Below, piece after piece: positions 17,469 through 26,442 of a DNA stretch of 64,000 bases. Origin of the DNA: JBBRDU01 sp038230335. GTDB lineage: Bacteria > Verrucomicrobiota > Verrucomicrobiia > Chthoniobacterales > UBA10450. Position numbers and translations under genes: made by a program. The stretch spans positions 1 through 64,000 of the forward strand of contig JBBRNL010000012.1 of assembly GCA_038230335.1 (NCBI GenBank). The letters are read 5' to 3'. Under the pieces are notes generated by a model that was not told the DNA's origin, made no database searches, and saw only the letters and a program-made list of their open reading frames with translations. Within the stretch, counting starts at the first letter, position 1. Every line of letters begins with the position of its first letter.

Positions 17469-18524
17469 TTAAAGAAGCCCTCGGACGCAATGAATCGCGC
17501 GAAGATAGACTTTGTGCGGACCGCCCCGCATCAATTCGTCCGCCATGAGGCGGGCAATTTCGTTGCTGCCCGCAGGCATCACCTGGCAGGTGCGAGGCTC
17601 GCCGGCTTTGCCGCGTGAAACCTCCAGGAGATCGACCCCTGTTCGATGAGTGACCTGGAATTCCACTCCACTGGAGATCAGGCCTATCTTCCCCACCGGT
17701 TCGCCAGGTAGTTCCTTAAGGGCCACTTGAATTCGGCGACCCTCGGCGTTGAGGAAGCTGAGCTTGCCTGTGTCTCCCTTGCCATCGACGGACCAGTTCA
17801 GTTGCGCGGCCAGCCACCCGGCGAGGAGCACTGCGGTCGAACGATAGGCCGGGGCGAATACAATCTCTCCCCGCTCGATCGTGTTGAAATGACGGTGCGA
17901 TGAGGGATGATCGAAAAACTGCGCCAGGGCGATTCGGATTTTGTCGAGACGGGTCCAGTTGAGATCGCACAGCACGACGCGTTGCCTAGCCTGCTCCTGA
18001 GCTCTCTCGAGAAGCTCGAGCTGCCGGGTGAAATCCTTCCACGATTGGCTGTCGTAAATGAGCCGGTCCACCCAGGCCCAGAGTTGCGGATCGATCGGAT
18101 CGTGAAATTCGCCCTGCCACCAAAGGTAAAAGGGGAGATCGGAGTCGAGCTGCGAGAAGACTATGCTGGGCAGAAGGCTCGTGCATGGACCGGCCAGCCG
18201 AAAAGAAAGCTGCTCCGAACAGATTTGTTTGCTCCCGGCGCGACTCACGTGACAGTGCGCACTGATCCAAGCCTCGACGCTATTCTCTTTCGGTCCCGGA
18301 TCCGAGGAGATGACGATGGCGCGGCAAGCGAGGTTCTGCGTGAGCTCGGAAATCAGCCTGGTATTCGCGGGGAGCGAATCGGCCGCCTCGCTATAGACCG
18401 CCAGATTAACAAGCGACGCCCGGGTTGCTCCCTCGTTTTGCTCCCAAAGTTTCTTTAACTCTTTTTCGATTTTCCCGACTTCGACGGGGAGACCGGGCGA
18501 GTACGTTTCAACTGTCGCGGGCAT
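17469..18524 (-). CDS. opcA: Glucose-6-phosphate dehydrogenase assembly protein
   Basis: 351 residues. OpcA is an allosteric/assembly factor for glucose-6-phosphate dehydrogenase known mainly from cyanobacteria and actinobacteria. Signature stretches are LPFYLWWQGEF, DRLIYDSQSW, DLNWTRLDKIR and a TRASLVNLAVY segment. The ATG at 18524 is 17 bases downstream of the zwf stop on the same strand, so zwf-opcA is an operon, which supports the call strongly. In cyanobacteria OpcA confers thioredoxin-linked redox control; whether that applies here is unknown. Confidence 0.88.
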   Translation of the reverse strand: MPATVETYSPGLPVEVGKIEKELKKLWEQNEGATRASLVNLAVYSEAADSLPANTRLISELTQNLACRAIVISSDPGPKENSVEAWISAHCHVSRAGSKQICSEQLSFRLAGPCTSLLPSIVFSQLDSDLPFYLWWQGEFHDPIDPQLWAWVDRLIYDSQSWKDFTRQLELLERAQEQARQRVVLCDLNWTRLDKIRIALAQFFDHPSSHRHFNTIERGEIVFAPAYRSTAVLLAGWLAAQLNWSVDGKGDTGKLSFLNAEGRRIQVALKELPGEPVGKIGLISSGVEFQVTHRTGVDLLEVSRGKAGEPRTCQVMPAGSNEIARLMADELMRGGPHKVYLRAIHCVRGLL

Positions 18525-18541
18525 CCGGCTTCAACCTGCGT

Positions 18542-20089
18542 TCACAACCTTCTCCATGTGCGGCCATCACGGGCGAGCAACTCGTCGGCTGCCTCCGGTC
18601 CCCATGAACCAGCGGGATAGAAATGCAATTCGGGAGCGTCCTTTTTGGCATGCCAGGCTTCTTCGATCGGGTCGATGAACGCCCACGCTTCTTCGACTTC
18701 ATCGCGCCGGGCGAAGAGAGTTGCGTCTCCGCTCATGGCGTCGAGGAGCAGTCGCTCATACGCTTCCGGGCTCGCTTTGCCGAAGGACGTCCCGTAGTGG
18801 AAGTCCATCTTGACCGGTTCGATGCGCAGGCTGGTCCCCGGAATCTTGGCCTGCATGCGCAGGGAGATGCCTTCATCGGGTTGAATGCGAACGACCAGAA
18901 CATTTTGATCGAGCGCGGCGGATTCCTTGTTGAACAAGACTCCGGGCGCCTTCTTGAAGTGAACCGAAATTTCCGTGCCGGATTTGGGCAAGCGCTTGCC
19001 CACGCGCAGATAGACGGGCATATCGGCAAAGCGCCAGTTATCAATCTTGAGGCGGAGAGCGACGAAGGTTTCCGTGATCGATGTCGGGTTGACATTTTTC
19101 TCTTCCCGATAACCGGCGGCTGCTTGACCGCCGATAGCACCCGCCGAGTACTGTCCGCGCACGGCGTTGATCGTTACTTCCGGCCCGACGGTGCGACGCA
19201 GCGCACGCACGACTTTGACTTTCTCATCGCGGATGGCGTGCGCGCTCAGGTCAGTCGGTGGCTCCATCCCGATAAGGCAGAGAAGCTGAAGAAGATGATT
19301 CTGCACCATGTCGCGCAAAGCGCCGGAGCCTTCGTAATACCCGGCCCGTCCCTCCACCCCGAGCGTTTCGGCCGCCGTGATCTGAATGTGATCAATGTAA
19401 CGCGTGTTCCAGAGCGGCTCGAAAATGGCGTTGGCGAAACGCAAAACTAAAATGTTCTGCGCCGTTTCCTTGCCGAGGAAGTGATCGATTCGGTAGGTCT
19501 GATCTTCGGAAAAAGAATTGCGCACAACGCGATTCAGTTCGCGGGCGGAGGCCAGATCAGTCCCGAAAGGTTTTTCGACAATGACGCGAGCCCAGCTTCC
19601 GGCACGCGCCTGATTCAGACCGACCGCCTTGAGATGTTTCAAGATCGGATCGAATTGATCGGGCGCGACCGCGAGATAAAAGAGGCGGTTGCCGCGCGTG
19701 CCGCGTTCCGCATCAATTTTATCGAGGCGCTCGACCAATGTCTTGTAGCCCGCCTCGTCCGCGAATTCGCTTTGATGATAAAAGAGCGACTGGACGAACG
19801 TCCTCCAGTTTTCGTCGCGGACGTTCTGACGCGAAAATTTTCGAGTCGCTTCCTCCATTTCCTTGCGAAATTCGTCATCCGTCTTGGGCCGGCGGGCAAA
19901 ACCAATCACCGCCACGGCGGGGGGCAATTCTCCGTCGGCCGCCAGATTGTAGAGAGCCGGAACGAGCTTCCGATGCGTCAGGTCACCCGTCGCCCCAAAG
20001 ATAACGACACTGCACGGCTGCGGAATCGCGCGAGTCGATAAGCCCTCGCGGAGGGGGTTCGACTGCGATTGGTCGGTGGGCTGATCCAT
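18542..20089 (-). CDS. zwf: Glucose-6-phosphate 1-dehydrogenase
   Basis: First step of the oxidative pentose phosphate pathway, making NADPH and 6-phosphogluconolactone. From the ATG at 20089 the 515-residue protein shows the nucleotide-binding FGATGDLTHRKLVPALYNL-type motif, the substrate signature RIDHFLGKETAQNILVLRFAN (split across residues near 210-230) and the substrate/structural block PVYLRVGKRLP. A longer reading to 20230 adds 47 Cys/Pro-rich non-homologous residues and is rejected. It heads the zwf-opcA operon and diverges from the hybrid kinase. Confidence 0.96.
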   Translation of the reverse strand: MDQPTDQSQSNPLREGLSTRAIPQPCSVVIFGATGDLTHRKLVPALYNLAADGELPPAVAVIGFARRPKTDDEFRKEMEEATRKFSRQNVRDENWRTFVQSLFYHQSEFADEAGYKTLVERLDKIDAERGTRGNRLFYLAVAPDQFDPILKHLKAVGLNQARAGSWARVIVEKPFGTDLASARELNRVVRNSFSEDQTYRIDHFLGKETAQNILVLRFANAIFEPLWNTRYIDHIQITAAETLGVEGRAGYYEGSGALRDMVQNHLLQLLCLIGMEPPTDLSAHAIRDEKVKVVRALRRTVGPEVTINAVRGQYSAGAIGGQAAAGYREEKNVNPTSITETFVALRLKIDNWRFADMPVYLRVGKRLPKSGTEISVHFKKAPGVLFNKESAALDQNVLVVRIQPDEGISLRMQAKIPGTSLRIEPVKMDFHYGTSFGKASPEAYERLLLDAMSGDATLFARRDEVEEAWAFIDPIEEAWHAKKDAPELHFYPAGSWGPEAADELLARDGRTWRRL

Positions 20090-20249
20090 CAAGGCCCGCA
20101 GGTTACACAAATTAAGGCACGGTAGGTAAGAGCAAAATGCTGGAGCGAAGCAAAGACGCTGCGGAGGGTGCATCCGGTCGGGGTCCGGCCTTCGGCACGC
20201 TTCTCGCTGGCCTGCAAGATTGTTGCTCAAATTCGTCTTGAGCCGCGGA

Positions 20250-22688
20250 ATGACTTCAGGCTACTGGAACGATCTCAACCTGGCGCGCAAAGGGCTGATC
20301 ATAGCGGTTTTGCCGAGCACTGCACTGCTCCTCGGGTTTGCCGCTCTCTATGGCTTGTCCGCGGCGGAACGGCGCTCCCAGGCACGTATCGAAAATACCC
20401 TGGAAGTCCGAAATGAAATTGGCCAGGCGCTGACCGGGATTGTAGCCGGAGAGTCTGCCGTGCGGGGCTTTGCCATGACGCGGAATGTTGAATTTCTGGA
20501 TTCCGCCATGGCCGCCCGCGAGGATGTGACCAAAGCCCTCGCGAAACTCGCTGCGCTAGTGGCGAATAATCGCTCGCAGGTATCTCACCTGACCGCGATT
20601 CGCGACCTCGTGATCGAACGGTATCGGGTGAGCGACTCAATCATCGAAGCGGCCGGTCCCGAAGTTATTCCCTCCGGTCCTCAGTTAGGGGCGCTGGTTT
20701 TGGAGGGCAAACGCAAGACGGAAGCGACGCGCGACGAACTGCTGAAGATGGAAAGCGAGGAGCTGATCATTCATGCGCAGAGGACCGCTCGCCTGGAACA
20801 GCTGCGCGACATCAATGTGGCGGCGACAGCCGCGACGGTTGCACTTGGTATTGGCGTGGGGTTTGTCTCGGTTTTTTTGCTGAGCCGTTCGACCGTCCGG
20901 CGAATCCGATTGATTGGCGACAATGCCGAGCGGCTTGCCGCCGAACTTCCGCTACAGGAAAGAGAAGCTGGCAAAGACGAGATCGGCCGCGTCAATGAAC
21001 AGCTCAAAGCGACCAGCGGATTATTAAGCAGCCGCACCCGGGACCTGCGCGAAAGCGAAGCCCGCCTCCAGTCGATCCTAGATAATACTTCATCCATCGT
21101 GTTCGTGAAGGACATGAAAGGCAGGTTCCTGATGGCGAATCGGCAATTCGAAAAATTGTTCGGGTTAAATCGTGAAGCACTCATCGGTCACGACGTGCAT
21201 GCTTTTTTTCCGGCTGAGTTTGCCGATTCCTATCGGGCCAACGACCTGGAGGCGCTGGCCAGCAAGGAACCTCTGCAATTCGAGGAAGTCGCACCCCAAA
21301 GCGATGGCGAGCACACCTATCTCACGATCAAATTCGCTCTGCGCGATGCGCAGGGCGCGTCGTACGCGATTTGCGGCATTGCCACGGATATCACGGAAAG
21401 GAAGCGGGCCGAAGGAATCCTGCGTAGTTCCCGCGATGAATTGGAGAGACATGTCGAGGAGCGCACGGTCGAACTACAGCAGGCGATTACGCGTCTCAGC
21501 CGAGAGGTGACGGAGCACCGCGAAACCGCGGAAACCTTGAAACGAACCAACGCGCAGTTGTTACAGGCCCAGAAAATGGAAGCCCTCGGGCAGATCGCTG
21601 GCGGAATCGCGCACGATTTCAATAACATCCTGACCACCATTATGGGATACGGGATGCTTTTGTTGCAGCAGTTGCCCGAGGGTGAACGCGACGACAGTCC
21701 GATCTCGGAAATTCTGCGTGCTTCCGAGCGCGCCGGAGCGTTGAGCAAACAGCTCCTGGGCTTCAGCCGGCCGCAGCCGACCGTGCCGCTTGTCCTGAGC
21801 CTCAACCGTGTCGTCGAAAACGCGGAAAAAATGCTGGTCCAGGCGATCGGTGGACGGATCATCCTGCGGAAGTCCCTTGATCTCGCCCTGGGCAATATTC
21901 GCGCAGACGTGGGCCAACTCGAGCAGCTGCTTCTCAATCTTGTGATCAACGCGCGCGACGCAATCAAAAGCACGGGCGAAATTGAAATCATCACGGAGAA
22001 TGTTTCGCTGAAAACCGAAGATATTAAGCGCGACGTTCCCACAACTGATTTCGTCTCTTTGACCGTTCGCGACACGGGCTCCGGTATTCCGCCGGCACTG
22101 ATGGCGCGGATGTTTGAGCCATTTTTCACCACGAAACGGCCCGGGCAAGGGACGGGGCTGGGACTGGCCACGTGCAGCGCCATTGTGCAGCAGAGCAATG
22201 GATGGATGGCCTGTCAGAGTCAGCCGGGAAAGGGCACGCGGTTCACCGTTTTCTTGCCCAGACTTTGCGAGACGGTCGATGAGGTCGTCGCCTCCCGCGT
22301 GGATGGCGCGCTGCCGCGCGGCCGGGAGACGTTGCTCGTCGTGGAAGACGAACCGTCCGTCGGAAACTTGTTCGAATGTTTGCTGCGCAAGTTAGGTTAT
22401 GAAGTGATCCGGGCCGAGCACGGGGAGGAGGCCGAGCGGGCCCTGGCGGAGCGCGGTGATGGCGCTATCGACCTGGTTCTGACCGATCTGGATATGCCGC
22501 GCATGGACGGGACAGAACTGGTGCGGCGCCTGGCGCACCGAAACCGCGATATGAAAATCATTCTCACTTCGGGGAATGGCGAAAATGTTGGAGGCGAGAA
22601 CGGCGTCGGATTCAATTTTGAGTTTTTGCCCAAGCCATTCAGCATGCAGACGCTCGCACAAAAAGTGCGGGAGGTTCTTGATCGTTAG
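20250..22688 (+). CDS. Hybrid sensor histidine kinase with CHASE3, PAS and receiver domains
   Basis: 812 residues from the ATG at 20250 (a TTG at 20220 is also possible). Order: an N-terminal membrane helix (LIIAVLPSTALLLGFAALYG); an extracytoplasmic CHASE3-like helical domain (~45-190); a second membrane helix (~200-220); a HAMP-like linker; PAS (~275-395); HisKA with phosphoacceptor His in GGIAHDFNNILTT; HATPase (DTGSGIP, MFEPFFTTK, GTGLGLAT); and a C-terminal receiver with phospho-acceptor Asp in LVLTDLDMPRMDG and Lys in LPKPFS. The complete set suggests an active membrane sensor. No separate response regulator is adjacent. It diverges from zwf and meets the glyA fusion head-on. Confidence 0.93.
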   Translation: MTSGYWNDLNLARKGLIIAVLPSTALLLGFAALYGLSAAERRSQARIENTLEVRNEIGQALTGIVAGESAVRGFAMTRNVEFLDSAMAAREDVTKALAKLAALVANNRSQVSHLTAIRDLVIERYRVSDSIIEAAGPEVIPSGPQLGALVLEGKRKTEATRDELLKMESEELIIHAQRTARLEQLRDINVAATAATVALGIGVGFVSVFLLSRSTVRRIRLIGDNAERLAAELPLQEREAGKDEIGRVNEQLKATSGLLSSRTRDLRESEARLQSILDNTSSIVFVKDMKGRFLMANRQFEKLFGLNREALIGHDVHAFFPAEFADSYRANDLEALASKEPLQFEEVAPQSDGEHTYLTIKFALRDAQGASYAICGIATDITERKRAEGILRSSRDELERHVEERTVELQQAITRLSREVTEHRETAETLKRTNAQLLQAQKMEALGQIAGGIAHDFNNILTTIMGYGMLLLQQLPEGERDDSPISEILRASERAGALSKQLLGFSRPQPTVPLVLSLNRVVENAEKMLVQAIGGRIILRKSLDLALGNIRADVGQLEQLLLNLVINARDAIKSTGEIEIITENVSLKTEDIKRDVPTTDFVSLTVRDTGSGIPPALMARMFEPFFTTKRPGQGTGLGLATCSAIVQQSNGWMACQSQPGKGTRFTVFLPRLCETVDEVVASRVDGALPRGRETLLVVEDEPSVGNLFECLLRKLGYEVIRAEHGEEAERALAERGDGAIDLVLTDLDMPRMDGTELVRRLAHRNRDMKIILTSGNGENVGGENGVGFNFEFLPKPFSMQTLAQKVREVLDR

Positions 22689-22711
22689 GCCGCTCGCCTC
22701 TGCTGCGCGAA

Positions 22712-24514
22712 TCAGGCAGGCATCGGAAATTTGCCCATCAATTGGCGCACCTTTCCGTGCACCCGTTCGAGTGCGTCCGCGTCCTCGCGCTGGTGTAATG
22801 CCTCCGCGAGCAAATCCGACACCTCCAGCATCTCTTCCTCTTTCATCCCGCGCGTGGTGACGGCCGGCGTGCCGACGCGAATTCCGCCTGGCTTGAAGAT
22901 CGGATAAGTATCGAAGGGGATGGCGTTCTTGTTCACGGTGATACCGGCGCGATCAAGGACTTCCTGGGCCTGCCGGCCGTTGATCTCTTTGGGCCGCAAA
23001 TCGACCAGCATTAAATGATTATCCGTTCCGCCGGACACGATACGAAATCCATGTTTGCTCAAGCCGGCTGCGAGGGCTTTGGCATTGACCACCACCTGCC
23101 GCTGGTAATCGCGAAACTGCGGCTGGAGCGCTTCGTGGAAACAGACGGCTTTGGCCGCAATGACATGCATGAGCGGGCCGCCCTGGATCCCGGGAAAGAC
23201 CATCGAATCGATTTGTTTGGCGAACTTTTCCTGGCAGAGCACGATCCCGCCGCGCGGGCCGCGCAGGCTTTTATGCGTCGTGGTCGTTACAAAATGAGCG
23301 TGCGGAACAGGACTGGGATGCTGACCGCCGGCGACCAGACCAGCGATGTGAGCCATGTCCACGAAGAGGAGCGCACCGACGGAGTCGGCGATTTGGCGGA
23401 GCCGCGCAAAATCGAAGACGCGTGGGTAGGCTGAAGCTCCCGCCGTAATCATGACCGGACGGCTTTCTTCCGCCTGCTTTTGGAGGGCGTCGTAGTCCAG
23501 CGTCTCGGTCTTCTCATCCACGCCGTAGTGCGTGACTTGATAGAATTTACCGGAGAAATTGGCCGGATGTCCGTGCGTGAGATGGCCGCCATGGGCCAGA
23601 TTCATCGTCAGAATTTTGTCGCCCGGTTTGATGGCCGAGAAGTAGACTGCCATGTTGGCCTGCGCACCGCTGTGCGGCTGCACATTCACGTGTTCCGCGC
23701 CAAATAAACGTTTAGCCCGATCGATCGCGAGTTGCTCGGCCACGTCGACATTTTCGCACCCGCCATACCAGCGCTTGCCCGGATACCCTTCGGCGTATTT
23801 GTTCGTCAGGACGCTGCCCTGTGCTTCCATGACCGCGCGACTGGTGAAATTTTCCGAGGCGATCAGCTCGATGTTTTCGCGCTGACGTTTTTCCTCGGCA
23901 CTGACGGCGTCGAAGATTTCGGGATCCACCCGCCGCAGGGCATCGCCATAGGTGCGAGAGGGGGAGCCGGGGCTTCCCGACGATGTTGGTGGCGGAAGAT
24001 CTTCCATGGAACGGAAAGGGGTGCCGCCGGAGCGCGCGATGCCCGGGCGAACAAGTTCGCTTTGTTCTACGAAGGCGAGGACGCTCGGTAAAGCGTTTTT
24101 AATCGTGCGAGCGCAAGCCTCGTAGACATCGCGCCCCAGACCGATCGGATCGGGCACATCGCGCCAGACGGTGGTGCCTGTCTCTTCGAACTCACGCAGT
24201 AAATACGATTTGTCGGCGCCATATGGGAAGACCAGCTGGATGGTTTCCAAGTGTGATCCCGTCATCGCGAAAATATGAGTGGCGCGCTCGACCAGGATGG
24301 ACGTCAGCGGTTGACTGCGCAGCTGACTGATATCGACGCCTTCATCCTCACAGACTTGCACCGCGTAAAGACTGGGCGGCTGTCCCCGCACGGCATGGAC
24401 CCCTGCGGAAGTGACTTCAATGTCTTTCCGATGAGCGACGAGGCGGGTAAAAAGACCCTCCGCAATCGGGCTGCGGCAAATGTTACCGGTGCAAACGAAG
24501 AGAACGCTTTTCAC
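22712..24514 (-). CDS. glyA: Fusion of low-molecular-weight protein phosphatase and serine hydroxymethyltransferase
   Basis: One uninterrupted 600-residue frame starting with GTG at 24514. Residues 1-150 are a complete low-molecular-weight phosphatase: catalytic Cys8 and Arg14 in CTGNICRS and general acid Asp122 in VPDPIG. Residues ~152-188 are a Pro/Ser/Gly linker. From ~189 on it is a full serine hydroxymethyltransferase (ENFTSRAVMEAQGSVLTNKY, SGAQAN, VDMAHIAGLVAGG, PLP-binding Lys415 in TTTTHKSLRGPRGG). It converts serine and tetrahydrofolate to glycine and methylene-THF. Ile12 in the phosphatase loop fits a tyrosine rather than arginine phosphatase. An internal ATG at 24007 could also yield free GlyA. 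Such a fusion is unusual. Confidence 0.93.
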   Translation of the reverse strand: MKSVLFVCTGNICRSPIAEGLFTRLVAHRKDIEVTSAGVHAVRGQPPSLYAVQVCEDEGVDISQLRSQPLTSILVERATHIFAMTGSHLETIQLVFPYGADKSYLLREFEETGTTVWRDVPDPIGLGRDVYEACARTIKNALPSVLAFVEQSELVRPGIARSGGTPFRSMEDLPPPTSSGSPGSPSRTYGDALRRVDPEIFDAVSAEEKRQRENIELIASENFTSRAVMEAQGSVLTNKYAEGYPGKRWYGGCENVDVAEQLAIDRAKRLFGAEHVNVQPHSGAQANMAVYFSAIKPGDKILTMNLAHGGHLTHGHPANFSGKFYQVTHYGVDEKTETLDYDALQKQAEESRPVMITAGASAYPRVFDFARLRQIADSVGALLFVDMAHIAGLVAGGQHPSPVPHAHFVTTTTHKSLRGPRGGIVLCQEKFAKQIDSMVFPGIQGGPLMHVIAAKAVCFHEALQPQFRDYQRQVVVNAKALAAGLSKHGFRIVSGGTDNHLMLVDLRPKEINGRQAQEVLDRAGITVNKNAIPFDTYPIFKPGGIRVGTPAVTTRGMKEEEMLEVSDLLAEALHQREDADALERVHGKVRQLMGKFPMPA

Positions 24515-24667
24515 GATGTGCGTCGCGTCAGCGTACGCAATTCAAAGTAGAATCGAACAAAAGCAAGTCAACGGGCGGGCCGGGCACGTCTCCGTCTTTG
24601 GGCCGAAGTCTGCGAATTTCGGCGGACGGAAGTGGCGGCCCTGCGGGCGCATGCTTAAGATGCGCCC

Positions 24668-25690
24668 ATGCCTTCCGGATGGAAACGTGCGCGTTACCGC
24701 CTCGAATGGGTCGGCCTTTATCTGGCCGCCAAGATCGTGCCGTTGCTCTCACGCCTGGCTTGTTTTTACCTCGCGCAATTTCTGGGAGCAGTCGTTTCGG
24801 TGCTTGATCGCCACGGGCGCAAGGTGGCGCTGAGCAATCTGGAGGTCGTTTTCGGCGCGGAGCTGTCGAAAAAGGCGCGCCAAAGAATTGCGCGGGAATC
24901 GTTCCAGCACTTTGCGCGAACCATGCTGGACCTCCTTTGGAGTCCGCGCCTCACGCACGAAAATGTTTCGCGCTATGTCGAGTTCGAAAACTTCGAGGAG
25001 ATCGCGCGAGTCACGGGCCCGGAGCGGGCCTTCATCATGGCTTGCTATCACTACAGCAATTTCGAATGGGTCGGTATCGCCGGCGGTTATTCCGGAATTG
25101 TCGGAACGGTCCTCTCGCAGGAGTTCAAAAACGGTCTGCTCAACCCAATCTTTAAGGCGATTCGGGAAAGGCCCGGCCATGAGTTTGTGCCGCGAGACCG
25201 CGGACTGATTCGACTCTACAAGGCTCTTCGTCGCAAACTGACGACGGCCATTCTGGTCGACCTGACTATTCCGCCGAGGGGGCAAGGGGTCGTCGCGATC
25301 GATTGCTTTGGGTTGAAGACGAGCGTGACGTCAGCACACGCGTGGCTCCATGAGCGGACCGGCATTCCAATTATCCCGGTGCATTGCGAGCCGCTGCCCA
25401 GAGGCCGGTATCGCGTCGTGTTTCATCGGCACATCGAAAGCACACCCGAGTTGACCCACCAGCAGATTGCGCAAGCTTGCTGGGACTCGTTTGAGCCTTA
25501 TCTGCGTAAACATCCCGCGCCGTGGCTCTGGATGTACAAACATTGGCGCTACCGTCCGGTCGATGCCGCCCGCCCCTATCCGTTCTACGCACATATCTTT
25601 GAGCGTTTCGATAAACTCCTGGCCGAACAAACCGGCCCACGGCAGGGGCGATCGACCTCAATCGCCCCCGAATCGGCGCCATCAGCGTGA
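24668..25690 (+). CDS. LpxL/HtrB-family lysophospholipid (lipid A) acyltransferase
   Basis: 340 residues. The catalytic HX4E motif is His128/Glu133 in CYHYSNFEW, preceded by a membrane-anchoring N-terminal helix and followed by family blocks VPRDRGLIRLYKALRRK, ILVDLTIPPRGQGV and PWLWMYKHWRYRP. It probably adds a secondary acyl chain to lipid A or a related lipid at the inner membrane. The last ~20 residues (QGRSTSIAPESAPSA) are encoded by a GGGGCGAT palindromic repeat (25645-25668), so the true family C-terminus seems to end earlier and the tail was acquired from repeat DNA. Confidence 0.88.
   Translation: MPSGWKRARYRLEWVGLYLAAKIVPLLSRLACFYLAQFLGAVVSVLDRHGRKVALSNLEVVFGAELSKKARQRIARESFQHFARTMLDLLWSPRLTHENVSRYVEFENFEEIARVTGPERAFIMACYHYSNFEWVGIAGGYSGIVGTVLSQEFKNGLLNPIFKAIRERPGHEFVPRDRGLIRLYKALRRKLTTAILVDLTIPPRGQGVVAIDCFGLKTSVTSAHAWLHERTGIPIIPVHCEPLPRGRYRVVFHRHIESTPELTHQQIAQACWDSFEPYLRKHPAPWLWMYKHWRYRPVDAARPYPFYAHIFERFDKLLAEQTGPRQGRSTSIAPESAPSA
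25645..25668. repeat. GGGGCGAT palindrome inside a coding C-terminus
   Basis: GGGGCGAT (25645-25652) and ATCGCCCC (25661-25668) are perfect 8-base arms around an 8-base loop, closely related to the element at 4865-4885. Here it lies inside the acyltransferase reading frame close to its stop. Confidence 0.65.
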
Positions 25691-25748
25691 CGCCGGCCGC
25701 CGCGCGCTGTGGTTGACAAAGGCGCTGCTCCCTCTTCCAATAGACTCT

Positions 25749-26414
25749 ATGCGAACTGTTTCCCGATTCTTTTTGCTCGGCGGTATCCTGGTAGCTCCGT
25801 TTCTGACCAGCTGTTCGACCGGACCGATGGCCTCGCGCAGCAGCGGGGGAAATTATCACGTTACAGCCTACAAGCCGAACGATCCGTCCAAGGTGCGCGT
25901 GAAGGTTTCCCTCTCAAAACAAAATATCTATGTCATGGAAGGCGACCGTTGCCTGATGGCGGTGGCCTGTTCGGTGGGTATCCCGGAAAAGCCAACGCCG
26001 CGCGGCAATTTCACGATCTATTCCAAGCAGGAGCATAAACGGTCCGGCTCCTATGGATTCAGCGTTTCGGGAAACAGCGTCGTGCCGTCGACCGGAGGCG
26101 GCCCGGGCCGTTATGTCGGATATCCGATGGGTTACTGGTGCGAGTTCGCTCCGGCCTACGGATTTCACCAGGGATTCGTGCATCCGGTTCCGCGCAGCCA
26201 CGGTTGCATTCGCATGCACGGAGAAGCGGCGCCGAAATTTTTCGCCCTGGTCCATAACGGCACGCCGGTGAACATCGCCACGACGCAGCCTGAGGACAGC
26301 ACCCTGGGTGCAAAAGTCGTGCGGGTGGACGATTCGCGCGCCCCGGATCCGGACCCGCGTTTCATGGTTACGGAAGGGGCTTTTACCAAGCCGAGCGGAC
26401 AGCTGCTCGAATAG
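25749..26414 (+). CDS. L,D-transpeptidase (YkuD) lipoprotein
   Basis: 221 residues from the ATG at 25749. The N-terminus is a lipoprotein signal with lipobox LTSC (Cys22). The catalytic YkuD motif is HGCIRMHG with His151 and Cys153. Upstream parts match the fold (VKVSLSKQNIYVMEGD, SVGIPEKPTPRGNFTIYSKQ). It would form 3-3 peptidoglycan cross-links or attach a protein to the wall, acting in the periplasm. An in-frame extension to 25467 overlaps the acyltransferase and is rejected. Confidence 0.92.
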   Translation: MRTVSRFFLLGGILVAPFLTSCSTGPMASRSSGGNYHVTAYKPNDPSKVRVKVSLSKQNIYVMEGDRCLMAVACSVGIPEKPTPRGNFTIYSKQEHKRSGSYGFSVSGNSVVPSTGGGPGRYVGYPMGYWCEFAPAYGFHQGFVHPVPRSHGCIRMHGEAAPKFFALVHNGTPVNIATTQPEDSTLGAKVVRVDDSRAPDPDPRFMVTEGAFTKPSGQLLE

Positions 26415-26442
26415 CACCGGCGGCGCTAATGCCGCAATTCCA

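Noticed and set aside
18623..19450. + strand open frame of 275 codons
   Set aside because: Antisense to zwf; a by-product of GC-rich codon use.
21317..22198. - strand open frame of 293 codons
   Set aside because: Antisense to the conserved kinase and ATPase domains of the hybrid histidine kinase; Ser/Arg-rich composition.
24000..24060. Frameshift or missed stop joining two genes in the glyA region
   Set aside because: The frame is continuous with a plausible Pro/Ser linker and both domains are complete; a sequencing error cannot be fully excluded without raw reads.
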